Position numbers and translations under genes: made by a program
Shown: piece after piece, positions 50,576 to 63,522 of the stretch
Layout of the letters: every line of letters begins with the position of its first letter
Numbering within the stretch: the stretch's first letter is position 1
The notes under the pieces: model-generated
Database searches by the model: none
What the model saw: only the letters and a program-made list of their open reading frames with translations
What the model was told of the DNA's origin: nothing
Assembly: GCA_009760855.2 (NCBI GenBank)
Contig: WPIO01000021.1
Span: 4,978,501-5,042,500 of the forward strand
Direction: 5' to 3'
Source of the DNA: Cristatella mucedo
Lineage: Eukaryota > Bryozoa > Phylactolaemata > Cristatellidae
Length of the DNA: 64,000 bases

Positions 50576-51286
50576 GCAAAGGGCAGTTTCGAGAAAACCT
50601 ACCGAAACCAGTAGCAGTTCCTTAGGGTCGGTGAAATACTATGGTGTTTCTGGAAATGCTCCTTCTTAGGAGTCAGCAATAGCACACGCACATTCCGTAA
50701 CCCGAATAATGAGTGCGGCCAGTCTCCGGTAGCGTCTAAGTAATCCTGTTCCAAGGAGAATTCTTACAACGACAAGCTCATCGGCTACACTGCCAATGCT
50801 GCCTAATTTCAGATACGTAGCATCACAAATTCTTTTAGCCTACTTAGACAAGGGTATGGCAACATTGCTTGTCCGTTCATCTGTGACGTTCGGACGCAGG
50901 GGAGTCTGAGCAGGACGGAGAGACTTAGCAGACGGAAGACTTAGGACGGAGAGACTTAGCAGGCCGAAGAGTCCGAGTCGGAAGCGGATGAAGCGGCAGA
51001 AGCGGATGAAGCGACGGCGGTCGAGATCTGCAAAACGGCGGAAGGAAGTCACCTCGGTGACAATCGCCTGTGGACCGAGTTGCCGGCTTGTCACGAAAAA
51101 GGACGTGCTCCAGCGAGCCTCCTGTGAGCGGTTGTGAGGTAGCCAGCCTGCCTGTGGGGGCAGCTGCTGACGTCGGCTGTTATGCCGATACGCACTGGAT
51201 GCGTAGTGTAGCATTTGTAGCGATTAGGCGTGCTCAATGCTGCGTGATACATTGCAGTTATTTATGTTGCTGCTGGGCACTTGTGA
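50576..51286. other. No recognised gene
   Basis: A short GGACGGAGAGACTTAGCAG repeat occurs near 50910-50965. Nothing else supported. Confidence 0.5.
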
Positions 51287-51720
51287 TCTTAAGGTCACGG
51301 GGTGGCTGATTTGAAAGCGCTTGGCTACTGCACCGCCTCCGACGTAGCTCAGACACAGGCCGATATCGTTCCTCTGTTAATCCATATGTGAACAGCTGTT
51401 ACGAGTATCATCTGGACGGGCCGGTGCACAGCAGTGGTCCACCTCTGACGTAGCTTGGACACAGGCCTGTAATGTTCTTCCCGCTAACCCTCTGATGAAC
51501 AGATAATGGGTTCACCATCAGGGTCGGCCGATGCACAGCTGCGGTCCGCCTCTGATTAATCATCGGGGTCGGCCGGTGCACAGCCGTAGTTGAGGAGTTG
51601 GGACTCGAGTGGGAGAAAGGGGCGTAGGGAGTGGTGCTTCCCTCTGCTCCGTGCGTTGGAGAATAAAGCGTTGGTGTTGGTCATCGACTGGCGTTCTGTG
51701 CGTGTGTATAAAAGTGACAC
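51287..51720 (+). repeat. Probable solo LTR related to the 34.8-kb LTR
   Basis: Shares the start TTGTGA..TTAAGGTCA, the GGTCGGCCGGTGCACAGC units and a late GAGAATAAAGCGTTGGTGTT poly(A) region, in the same order. No Gag or Pol adjoins it. Confidence 0.6.
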
Positions 51721-53990
51721 TTCTAACTCACCACTCGCAGGTTTGCCGGCAAGTATAATAAAAAGCTTACTGTCGGTGTAAAATTCTGCAGCTGAGCTTG
51801 TCTGTGGTGAACGTGATTGCTGCTATGCTGTTGGTTCAACTCTCAAAAAATGTTGGGAACATTTTAACTCTGTGGGACACGCAAGCCTCTCTTGAAACAC
51901 TTAAAAAAATATATCTTCTAGATCTCAAGACCACTTATTTCGACAGCCTAAAGCTGCACCAAGAAAGTAAGAAAGGAAGAAAGAATGTCTAAGAAGAATT
52001 ACAAATTTTTCAAGTCCAAGCAAGGTCGTGCACGTTTAAAAATATGTATAGCGCCCCCCCCCCGATTACTACACCCGCCGGCTGTGGGCAGTGCAGGCGT
52101 GTCGTTCTAACAGCCTTTTGTAAGTACGTGTAGGCGGGTCTGAGGGTACGCGTTTTTCAGCCTGACCTGTGCTGCTCTTGTAAGGCGGCCTTTCAAGCCA
52201 CGTGGCTGTCGCAGGGCTAGCGCCAGACAAACGTCCGTTTGATTAACTCGAACAAAATAGGATGCGCCAACATGACATTGGGAGTCAGAAGACTGTTTCT
52301 CTGTGCTCGATGGGGGAGAACTACAAAATGATTATGGTTCAATCAAACTACGAACAAGTTACATCACGTACTTGAAATCATAAGCTACTGTGTCTGTAAC
52401 TACTTTGGCGTTGAATGTGCTGTTGTTGCCACATATTCTTCGAAAGCAGACTGGGATTGTAGCCTCCCAGCCTATAGTAATAACATTATATTGACTACAT
52501 CAAAATAGGGTCAGCTCATTATATGGTTTTGTCGAATTAAGCTATTTTATGGTGCTACCGAATTCAGTTCTCCCTCATGCTAAGGACTACCTGTCCGAAA
52601 CACTTCTGTCTTAGGTTTCCCATCTAAAAAATCGCTCTTTTAACTTGTCATTTTAAGCAGAGCCTCAAATTTTTAGAGGAGACCTCGGTAAAAAAGACTA
52701 CAAGGAGACGCGAATGACTATGACGAAAGCTGTCATAGGGTAGATAAGTCAGCCTTCGGCCACAGAAATCCTCGACGGCAATCGGCAGCCGTGTCTTAGA
52801 ATGCAAGCACACCATCCTACAAGGTGTGAGACGCGGTGCTGCCGTAAACCAATTCATAAATGAATGGTCGGAAAAATTACTATGTTAATAACCCAGCCGA
52901 CAAGCGGAACGTGGACCGTAGCAAATACGGACAAAAATAAGCCGCAAACAGGTCATATATATAGTAGTCCTAAATGATTGCTATTGGCTGAGCAAGCCAT
53001 CAAGCATACGAATCTTAATGCTATTGGCTCCTCTGAAGGAGCATGCCCTGACCAGCCCCAGCCGTGACTGATGTGGCCTTAGTAGAGGTCAATTGGCCTA
53101 GGTACACGTGATATTCACCTAATCAGCAGAGGTCTGCGTCTCCGGCAATGGATCTGTTGTCTTCAGTCATCCAGTGCTGTACTAAAAGTCAAGGTGTGAT
53201 AATCGCTCGCTGCCTTATAGGCACTCCGTCTGTAAAGCGGATTCAGCCGAAATTAGGTACCATTGGCCCAACGAGCCCTACGAACAACGTACTACGTGGG
53301 AGCCCGGTAACGTGACACTTAACTCAAGTCCCAGACAGCCGGTATCTGTGTTCGTCTGTAGTCAGAGACGGTGTCCAGGAACACCAGGGCTCAGCCGTTC
53401 GTAGTGAGAGTGCTGAGCGAGGGGTACCGGTGCAAGCTGAAGTCAACGTTCAAACCTCCCAAGAGTCCTAACCATGGCAACCAGGGGCAACGCCATTATT
53501 ACCCAGTATGCCCCGAGTCAAAGGGTGAGCTCGGCATGACCTTAACCTGACCATTTCACACATCAGCCACACCGGGCTAATGAATCATACTAGGGTAGAC
53601 ATTTATTGTCCCTGGAGGACCCGGGGCACAAGGAAGCTGAAACTGGTTCACAGCTCAGCTAGGTATGAAGGAACCAAGCTATTGGGGCCTTGTGAGTCTG
53701 AGTAAGAATATTTTTTCCGTGTTAGGATCAATCGGAAGCTATCGCAGCTCCTTCACAAAAGGAGAAACGTGGCCGAACCTCATCGATTTTTTTGCTAACC
53801 TTGCAGCCATATTCATCACAAGCTGTGGAAGTCTAATGACTTTTTCTGTAGCCTAGACAAAACTGAAATACATCAGTCACACTGGCTTGACCCAGGAGTA
53901 TGGTGCTTGCCTCTAGCGACCACTTTTGTGGGCGCAAGTCCTTCGGCATATATAAATCGTATGAATACTTTTGTATGACGGCGTCTCCAG
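51721..53990. other. Spacer without a recognised gene
   Basis: A short LINE-like peptide (NSAAELVCGERD-type, near 51785) may be a remnant. No exon, SINE or RNA gene could be supported between 52000 and 53990. Confidence 0.5.
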
Positions 53991-53994
53991 CGGC

Positions 53995-54116
<122 letters not shown>

Positions 54117-54821
54117 ATCCGGTTTGTTTAGCTGACGCCGCCGTTTCAACGCGTAGCTGCACCGCGAACTCTCGTAGTTGAAATTGAACGATGACAAGCT
54201 AGGACTTCACATGACTATGAACTTTAAAGGGATATAAATATGTATGTTCTAAAAAATTCATGGCCGACTAAGAAGTGAAGACTCGCGCCGAGCTAACGTC
54301 CTTTTGCGAGCCGGTCGACGAAAATCTCGTAGATTCCCTCTGGAGATGAACAGCGAGTCTGCGCGCGGAGGGCGCGCCGCCAGACTAGCGTCTAGAACCA
54401 TTCGCCCGAACGCCCTTCATGGAAATCCAGCGGCTACCCGGAAAGGGATATAGGGTCTCGGGAGGGGTGGAGTTGGGCGAGGGGTGGGGCTAAGATGACT
54501 GGCAACGGAGGGGGCGGGCTTGAGCTGCTGTAATTTTGGCTGGGCAACCCACCCCAGCTCCAAGACGAAGGTGAGGTTATCCCCTCCACCGCGATCCCTA
54601 CCGCCTAGTCTGGCACCTGGTATCGTCAAGCAGAATTATATTCGGCTAGGCACGCTCTTGGACTGTGAACTCGAGCAGCGAATCGCGCTCGGTTCCGCTC
54701 TCCTCCGCTCTCCGGCGTATCCAGGTTACCCGAGAGCGAGTCGAGCGCTGACGTAAGGCCGAGTGACGTCCTGTCAGTCGCGCGGTGCCGCTTCTGTGCG
54801 TAGCCGACGGTCGAGGGCAGT

Positions 54822-56210
54822 ATGGACTTCGACATTTTCGACGCTCTGCTGCTTGATTCCGAGTTCTCTCGCGTAGAGACGAGTTTCTCGACCACTTCGC
54901 CCAGCGCCAGCAGCTCGCCCGGCGACACAAAGCAGGAGCCGAATCGGAGCGGAAGCGCAGAGCCGAGCTGGAGCGGAGGTTTGCCCTGCCCAGCGACGCA
55001 GGCCTCCGCTCCGTCGCCTCCGCTGCCATCTGTCGCCGAGAGACGGCCGCCGCCGCCGCCGCCGCCTGCACCCGAGTGGCCGCCACCTTCGCCTCGTCCG
55101 ACCGACTCCTACGGTAGCGGATCGGATTCGGACGCCAGCGTACGCGCGACCGACGCTACGCCGCCACCGCCGCCGCTGCCGCCGAGGGTGTCGAGTGGCG
55201 AGCACAGGGCGCACCACTTCCTGCCGCCTTGTCGCGTCTGCGCCGGTCTCGCGTCGGGATTGCACTACGGTAGGTGGCTGGCGGTGGCGGCTCGTGCTGC
55301 GGCCGCCGGTGCGGCCTTCCGTTCGCTCCGCACACGCTGTAGCTTCACGTTCAGGTCGTCTTGTGCTGTTCACGTTTGTTGCTGGTCAATTGGGGAATCG
55401 ATGAGGACGCGCTCTGGCTGGCTGGCTGCGCAGAGAACGTCCGACGAACCGGCGCGCAGAAAGCTGTCGGGCGGAAAATCGGATCGAGCAGCTATGCTGA
55501 AGCTATCGCGGTCTTCGTCCGGTGTCCCGGGCGTCCGCAGAGTGTCTGTGAGCGTGGGTCGTGCGTGTTCGCGGGGCCCACTCCAGCATTAGGCTCGTTA
55601 CTCGGCATCGTCGCCGTAGCTGGCTCGCTGTGTGGCTGCTGGCGTCCTGCGAGCGCCAGCCGGCATGGCTTCAGCCAGTGAATAGCAGGGCTGCCGCCTT
55701 GCTGGCAAGCTGGAGAAACTGCCCCCCCCCCAGCAATAAACGTCTCGGTCAATCCATATTGATGACCCACTTTCCTCATATCCTTTTTGTGACGATGAGA
55801 CGCCATTGATTGTGTTAAAAATTTATTTATTGAGGCCACGGCTGCCGAAGGGAGTAAACATGATAAGATAGATGCACGAGGTGCCACTATTAACGTCACC
55901 TCGAAGTTTATCTCGCAATCTAATAAGCCCTCTAGACCTCACACCCCCTGCTCTGTTCTCCTTCTGAGATCCACAGACTAACTGCTGCCCTGTAAAAATA
56001 ACACAGTAAACGAGTCCTTAGCCACAGTTCATGCATCCTTCAAATAGGCTGTTGCAAGGCCACTCATTAATAAGTCATCCAAGACCACAAGAGCTTCAAC
56101 CATTTCCACCCAGGCAGACTAGTGAAGTTTTTACAACAAAATTGCTGACCTGGCAAGTACGTTCTAGTGGGATTTTAGAGCTGATCACTCCAAAGAATCA
56201 GTACCATTGG

Positions 56211-56273
<63 letters not shown>

Positions 56274-59200
56274 GTATTTGTATAGCGCCCCAAGAGAACT
56301 TAATCTCCATTCAGGCGCTTAACATATGCCTTGGGGCTTGAGCCCACAACCTCAGCCAGACCTTGGTCGGGGCGAGCACCTTAACCACTGTACCAAACCA
56401 GCTCGGCAGTTAATGAATACCTCCATAGCAATGCTAACTTGGGGAGGGTCTCTCTGCTAGTTCTGTTCGCTCTCTCGGCAGCGTTTCATTCAGTTGATCA
56501 GCAAGTCCTATAGAGCACCTATCTGACTTGATCACATTGAAAGAAAAAAAAACTAAAAATGCACCTATTTAGGACAGCATATAGTGGGTCCCTGTGATTT
56601 GACCTTTATGTGCTTATGCGTGCTGACACTGTGCATGCTGCCACTAACCATAATTGCATGCTGACCCTTTGCATGTCACCCCTAACCATGTTATTCTTGT
56701 TGTTTATTGAGCATGCTACCACTAACCATTCAATCGTGCTTTCTTTGCAGCAAATGTAAAGCGCCTAGAAAGAGATTGAGTTTTCTGAGGGCGCTTTATC
56801 AAATGTATTATTATTATTGTTTTTATTCAGACCTATCGTCTTGCCTGGGCACCACTGGCCTCCCTTAGTGGAAGATCTGATAGCGGCCGTGTCTGCTCTT
56901 GCTCGTGAGGATTTGCCTTCCATTGTGTCAAACTCTCTTAAAAAAAGTATAACTTAGCTGATTAAACAGCCTCATTTATATAGCAGCAGAAGAGCCTCGG
57001 CGGATATCACCCCACTTTCGAAACTGGCAACAAAGGATTGCCTGCTGCAGGACTCGAACCTTCAGCCTGGATCGTGAAGTGCAAGCAACTTACGGCTTAG
57101 TGTCTTACTTCATTGCAGCATTTATTGCTGACAATGGCTCTTGGATGCTACTTAAGCTGTCTCTAATTGAATAACTCTAAAGCAAACCTATTCACTGTGG
57201 GAAAATCTAGTATTAGTCAGAAATCAGAACACTTAAGTATGATCTCTGAGTGTCATTCACTTCCCAAGTGACGTTCACGAGTCCAGGTGTTCATGTTCGT
57301 ACAAACACTGCATGCTATCACTAAACCAATTGATATTATTCCTTTCCAGAAAACGTAGAAAGCTCACAGAGAGATTTAATACTCTTAGGTGCACGATAGA
57401 CATGTCTTATTGTTGTTGTTATTATTAATACTAATGCAATTTGGCATGGTGCGAGTAGGATGGCAAATAAATCATTCTTGATTATTCGATGGCTATCATC
57501 CTTCACTTCTACCTTTGTATATAGAGACAGCACATGTAGCCCTGAATGCCTCGATTTCAACTGAATCTGTTTCACGCTGGTTGAAGGCTGCTCTTCCGAG
57601 AAGTCGTAGCTGCTTATACCACGGGAATGTACAACTAAATGCAGTTTTTCAGGGCAGTATTACTACGTAGGGTCCCCTTGCCCCTACAGGCTCTGTATCA
57701 CTGTATCACCTCTGTGTACCATGTATATTATGAAGCGATATACGGCAATGTGCACTATCGTCCTCTTGAAGCTGCCAATTTGCTCAGCGATACTGCTTGG
57801 ACTTTATGTTTGCCGAACTGTCTAAGATTTCTTTCTTCGATCGTATACAGGTGTCAACACGTGCGATGCTTGCAAGGGGTTCTTTTTTCGAAGCCTTCAA
57901 TGTCGCTCACTGTATACGTGCAGCAAGGCTGGCAAGTGCCAAGTCTCGTATACGTCCAGAAGCATGTGCTCTGCTTGCCGATACCAGCGCTGCCTGGCCG
58001 TCGGCATGAAGAAAGATGGTGGGTACATGCTTGCACGCTCGCTGGCCTTGGTCTGCAGATCGAAAGACTCGGGGGTCCAATCTTTGTCACACCTCTCACA
58101 CTCTCCGACGACCCAGGTTCGAGTCTGCAACAAGTAATGCTGTGCTTGCATGCTGCAAGCCGAATAATAATAGCCTCTAAAGCTTTCCTGCTGCTATATA
58201 AATAAGGCTGTTGAATCGGCTCACGTTCACTTACTTTTTGTACTTGCATTAACCTGTGTCTGAAGCCTCACCTACCCAAAACCAGTGTACTCTTTTGAAC
58301 CTCTTCCATCTCTCTTTGAACCCTATCCCAACTAAGCCAATGGAAAGGCCCTGCACAACTCTTCTGACGGTGGCACCGATGTTTGACCTAGCTAGAAAGA
58401 TACAGCACAGAGAACCTACCATCGTCAGTTCGTCACCCTCAGCATTTCGTATTTTTTCTAGCTGTACGTAAGTCGTCTCGCAAGACTGCATTGCCAACGA
58501 ACTGGATGTCCATCTGTACATATCTCATGCATGGCCGAACCACTGCCCGTGTTGGCTCCGGTATTGCCTTGCTGTATATGTCTGGATCTAAGTGCTGCTT
58601 GGCAGCTACCAGTGAGTACTCAGTTGCAACATGATCAAGGTCCTTCGGCTGAGTGATTGCCACAACGCGACAAAACACAACGTGACCCCTAGCAAAGGTG
58701 CAACTGCACCGCCTTGCTACTACTTGCAGCAGTTATAATAATAATAATATATTTGATATAGCGCCCTCAAAGAAATCAGCCTATTTATAATAATAATAAT
58801 ATCAATAATAATAATAATAATGCAGTTGATTAAGCACCCTCAGAGAACTTAATCTCTTTCTAGGCGCTTTGCATTTGCTGCAAAGTGAAACGCGATTGAA
58901 TGGTGAGTAATATCATGCTTGATGAACAACATGAATAACATGGTTAGGGGTGACGTGCAAAGGGTGAGCATGCAAGTGTCATTTTACATTTTCTGCAAAG
59001 AAAGTACGATCGAATGGTTAGTGGTAGAATGCTCAATAAACAACAAGAATAGCATGGTTAGGGTTGACATGCACAGGGTCAGCATGCAAGTGTGGTTAGT
59101 GGTAGCATGCAGCAGTGTCCGCACGTGCATAAGCACGGAAAAGACAAATCACGGAACCCACTAAATGCTGTCCTAAATAGAAGCGTTTTACTTTCTTTTT

Positions 59201-62200
59201 AAGTGTGGTCAACCGAGGGGATGTCTTGACGAAAGTTGGAACTTAGTTCCAGGTTTTAGGAGCATATGAACTAAAGGCACGATCTCCAAAGGATTTGAGG
59301 TTCATATGAGGTATAGGTAGACGATTAGATTCAGAAAAGCTGGTGGTATTATGCTTAGCCTGGTGGGGGAGCAGATCTAATAGGTAGGCTGGAGCAAAAG
59401 AATGAAGGGACCTAAAGTGAGTGACAGAACCTTAAAGTCGATGAGTTGCTTGACTGGGAGCCAGCTAAGGTCGGCGAGAAGTGGTGAGTCATGGCAACTG
59501 CAAAGCTCACGACAGACAAGCCTAGCTGCAGAGTTTTGCACCAGCTGTGAGTGCCTGATTGCACAGGCCGGTAGACCAGCAAGCAGTGAGTTACAGATGT
59601 AAAGACGGATGTTACAAATGCATGGACCAATTTAGATGTAGTATCCCTGTCTAAACAAGCCCGAATTTTAGCAGTGTTTTATGTAGCCGAAAGGCAACAG
59701 ACTTGACTGTGGCACTGATGTGGCCGTCTAATGAAAGGTCACGTTGAAACATGACACCTAGATTTCGTGCAGATTCAACAGGAGATGTGCTGGCAGAGCC
59801 GATTTTGAGCATTAGCTTTTCCAATTTCTCAATCGCGCTTCGTTTGCCTAGGACTAGTAAGTTGGTGTTATCATCATTCAATATAAGAAAGTTTGCTGCC
59901 ATCCATATGCAGATGTCATCAATACATGCAGCAGGGAAGTTGAGAGAATTCGACTTGCTGAAGGGCTGGGAGGGATCAAACCAAAGGTACAACTGAGTGT
60001 CATCCGCATAGAAGTGAAAGCCTAGATTGTGCTTGGCAGTCATATCGGCAAGAGGGAGAGTATAAACCGTGAAAAGAACCGGACCTAGCATGCAGCCCTG
60101 AGGTACCCCATATTTCAGAGGTACCTCGGATGATCTTTGTCCATTCACGTCAATATTCTGGAGTCTGCCACTGAGATAGGACCTGAACCATTGCAGAGCA
60201 GTGCCAGTGATGCCCAGGCGAGATGAGAAGCGCTCTAGAAGAACTTTGTGATCGATGGTATCAAAAGCTGCCGAAAAATCGAGCAAAACAAGCAGAGATA
60301 CTCTACCTATGTCTGCATTCCTAAGTAGGTCGTTGGACACCTGAAGCAGTGCAGACTCTGTGGAGTGATTAGCTCTAAAACCAGACTGGAACTTACTAGC
60401 AAGGTTTGAAGTTTCAATTATTAGTTGAGCTGGTTCAAATCCGTTCCAGTGTCTTTGATAGGAATGGTAGAAGGGAGACTGGGCGGTAGTTGCTCAAATT
60501 CTCGTGCTCTAGTGTCGCTTTCTTGAGAAGTGGCCTGACTATAGCTTTTTTGAAAGGTGCTGGGACATGACCTGAGGCTAATGACATATTAATGATTTTA
60601 GTTTTTTAGATTTTTAGTTTAGTATGCATGGCAGCAGCAGATCAATGCAACGTAGGAGCAGGACAGTGGGAATAGAGTCAAGAGGATTTGTTGGTCAACT
60701 ACTCATATTCCTCCGATAAATCGATCAATTATTCGTATTCGGCCGAATATAAACATCAACTACTCGCCACAGTCCAATTGTAAACACCATCAGATGCTAA
60801 CGGATACTACTCAGCCGTCAGCAGCAGCAGTTGTTGATTTGAAGAACGTCAGCGTGCTAAAGAATTTTAATGCGGTCTTGAGTTAGGCGGTCTGATGTTG
60901 GTGAAAGGAAATGGGGGTAAGACACTGGTGCTGTAGTTTGAGCTCCTTAGCCTGCTCGATAGCCTGGTCCGATGAGCACTTCCTCGTGGGATCTTGCTCA
61001 GGCTCAGGCACTCCACTTCTGCCTCCGGAGATCGGAGCATCGGAGGGATGGGCGCGCACGAGGGGCTCGACCTCGTGCGTCCGGCGCATGAATCTTGCTG
61101 CTCCGCTTCCCGCGAGACACAGAGTCTGCACGTAAATGCTAAGCATGTAGGCACTGTTCCCAACCGGGCTGAACGTGTCTTTTCCATCGGCCACCCGTCG
61201 GCCACCCGACGCCTCGAGCTTACGCCGAAACGTATTCCGGCTGCGACCATTTGTTCGCCGCCGCCTCCTTTGGGGGTGAGCATCTCTACTACAGCCCGTC
61301 CCTCCGTCACATGGCAAGATGGCAGCTAGTACTTCCGGGAGTGGCCTGTAGTGGCTGTGTAATTTCAATATGACTCAGCGAGGCGAGTCATAGGCAGTGA
61401 CCTCTAGTATGGTAGGAATTTAGAGATGATGCTGTGGAGATGATGATGTAGAGAGTAGAATGATGCTTTGAAGATGATAATGTAGAGAGTAGAATGGTGC
61501 TGTGGAGATTCGCGAACCGAGGAGCGCTCCTGAGATCGTCAAATCGTGTACATCAGTCCAGGACTCAAGCTCGACACTGTGTTTTGTCGCTTAGCATCGT
61601 GCGTGAGTTCGCGAATTCCGAAATCGCATCTCTTTTGCAGCCGTGAAAACGGGTCGCTATCCTCACACTAAGCGCACCCAGGACACACTAGAAGTGAAAT
61701 GGCTGCAGAGGCGACTTCAGTCGAAGAGTGTGCCTCATAGTACGTACCCCGATGCATCGGAACGTCCGCCGGTAAGCTATCGAGATGCTTGGACTGGTTC
61801 GCTGGACGATTCACCGTCGGCGGCACTAGCCGAGTGCCTCACGTCTGCCTTTGAGCGGTCATTTCCTGACACGCTAGCATTCTACAATGAGCCAAAGAGG
61901 ATCGAGGCACTCGTTCGGGACACGCTGCTTCTTTATAACACAGCGAGTGCCGACTTCGTAATGTGCGGCGATCCAGGCGACAGAAATCGAGTGGTAGAGA
62001 TGAGAGAGGAAGTTCTTAACGCTCTTCGCTCTGTACCGACCTGCGACACGTTGTCCTGTGAAGGCAATCCTTCCGGAGTGCAAGTTACTTTGCTGATCAA
62101 AATCTACTTGGAGCGGTTTGAGGCAGTGGTCAAATCCATCGTGAACTTCGCCAAGAGCATACCGGGCTTCACGAGCCTCAACATGCACGACCAGATCGTG

Positions 62201-62788
62201 CTCATCAAAGCCGGCCGTCCCGAGGTGGTCTACCTTCTCAAGTACAAGCATCTCGACCTGAAGCTGTCGTGCACGATCGATTACAATTTTGACAAAAACG
62301 TCGTCAACCTGGTGCCTCTGTCGGCGATGCGTCGCGTCTGGCAGGACGAAGAGTTCCACCGGCAGTGCTGGTCCAACGCCGAGCGGCTGCAGCAGCTCGA
62401 CCTGAGCGTGTCGGACGTCGCACTACTCGCCGCCGTCGCGCTTGCGTCGCCCGATCGCGAGCATCTGCTCGAGCCCGAGCGAGTGCACGAGATCCAGGAG
62501 ACGCTGGTAGCCGCACTGCGGCACAGCATCGCGGCCCACCGTTGCCACGGCGACCTGCCAGCCGCCGACCGCTTTCTGGCCTCTCTGCTGCTGCAGCTTC
62601 CGCAGCTACGAACCTTGAACCTGCAGAACGAGCTGTTTGCAGCGAGCGTGCAGCGGCGCTATCCATTCTCGCTGCCGCCGCTCGTGCAGGAGTGCCTGTC
62701 CACTCAGCAGCCCGACGACGTGCAGTGCAGCAGTGCTGAGACGGCCGTCAGCCTCGGCAGGGCAAGCGCTGCAGCCAGTGGGATGTGA
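54822..62788 (+). CDS. Nuclear receptor B, NR1-like (three coding exons)
   Basis: Paralogue of receptor A in the same orientation, 7.3 kb downstream. Coding exons 54822-55269, 57851-58018 and 61641-62788; both introns phase 1, exon 2 exactly 168 nt as in A; 587 aa. Starts [15 protein letters not shown], aligned with the start of A, then a Pro-rich acidic region. Zinc finger 1 begins [14 protein letters not shown] (residues 137-150). The P-box is CDACKG followed by FFFRS, unlike the common CEGCKG/CEACKG with FFRRS. Finger 2 keeps C-x5-C-x9-C-x2-C. The extension [18 protein letters not shown] and the ligand-binding signature [20 protein letters not shown] (about 373-393) match A, as does AF-2-like [11 protein letters not shown]-site choice may differ from A. 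Confidence 0.92.
55270..56216. other. Receptor B intron 1, first part
   Basis: GC-rich at first, then AT-richer; open frames are read-through of exon 1 or lack domains. No repeat family recognised. Confidence 0.5.
56217..56407 (-). repeat. (TA)n microsatellite joined to a SINE family 1 copy
   Basis: (TA)n at 56217-56271 abuts the 3' tail of a minus-strand SINE (56272-56407) with AGAGATTAAGTTCTCTTGGG-type tail and GCCGAGCTGG head. Confidence 0.9.
56510..56815 (+). mobile_element. LINE family 1, 3' end
   Basis: Starts near GACTTGATCACATTGAAAG and ends CTAGAAAGAGATTGAGTTTT with (ATT)n. Confidence 0.88.
56953..57091 (-). repeat. SINE family 2
   Basis: On the minus strand GAAGGTTCGAGTCCTGCAG contains a canonical tRNA box B (GGTTCGAGTCC). 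The tail is CTGCTATATAAATGAGGCTG. Confidence 0.8.
57290..57430 (+). mobile_element. LINE family 1, degenerate 3' tail
   Basis: A worn CAGAGAGATTTAATACTCTT tail followed by TTGTTGTTATTATTA. Confidence 0.45.
58110..58222 (+). repeat. SINE family 2
   Basis: CCAGGTTCGAGTCTGCAACA (box B) leads to CTGCTGCTATATAAATAAGG. Just inside intron 2 of receptor B. Confidence 0.75.
58737..60610 (-). mobile_element. LINE family 1, longest copy
   Basis: On the minus strand: [16 protein letters not shown] near 60500, [20 protein letters not shown] (region A), [34 protein letters not shown] (catalytic YADD), then the C-terminus and 3' tail down to (AAT)n at 58740. Breaks at about 60420 and 59650. No endonuclease domain, so 5' truncated. 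Lies in intron 2 of receptor B. Confidence 0.92.
60611..61640. other. Receptor B intron 2, last part
   Basis: No repeat family or gene recognised; an AGAGTAGAATG-type duplication occurs near 61445-61500. Confidence 0.5.
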
Positions 62789-63096
62789 CGAGCGGTGGGT
62801 GGCGAGTGCACGTTAACGGCAGATAAGGATTAAGGCAGCAGTACGCTAGGATGGTACATTTGCACCGATGGCTATTGCAGAGCGTTCGCTTTCCTTTAGC
62901 TCTCTCCGGGGTTTCGAAGCACATTTAGCCGAACTTAGCTGAGCCATTTGAGTGGCAGCTGTGCACGAGGCCAACTGTGGCGTTCCCTTTGAATCTCTGA
63001 TTTTTTTATTTCACAACCACATTGTGCGTCGTTGGAATCGACAGATTACTTTTTTCTCCCGTGCATCTACTGCAATACCGCAGTTCGCTGTCGGAC
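62789..63096. other. Receptor B 3' flank
   Basis: Likely 3' untranslated region; nothing else seen. Confidence 0.4.

Positions 63097-63522
<426 letters not shown>

Noticed and set aside
54646-55373. Long minus-strand open frames opposite receptor B exon 1
   Set aside because: Shadows of a GC-rich coding exon; no domain.
57040-57060. Canonical tRNA box B as a possible tRNA gene
   Set aside because: Part of SINE family 2; no cloverleaf or box A at the right spacing.
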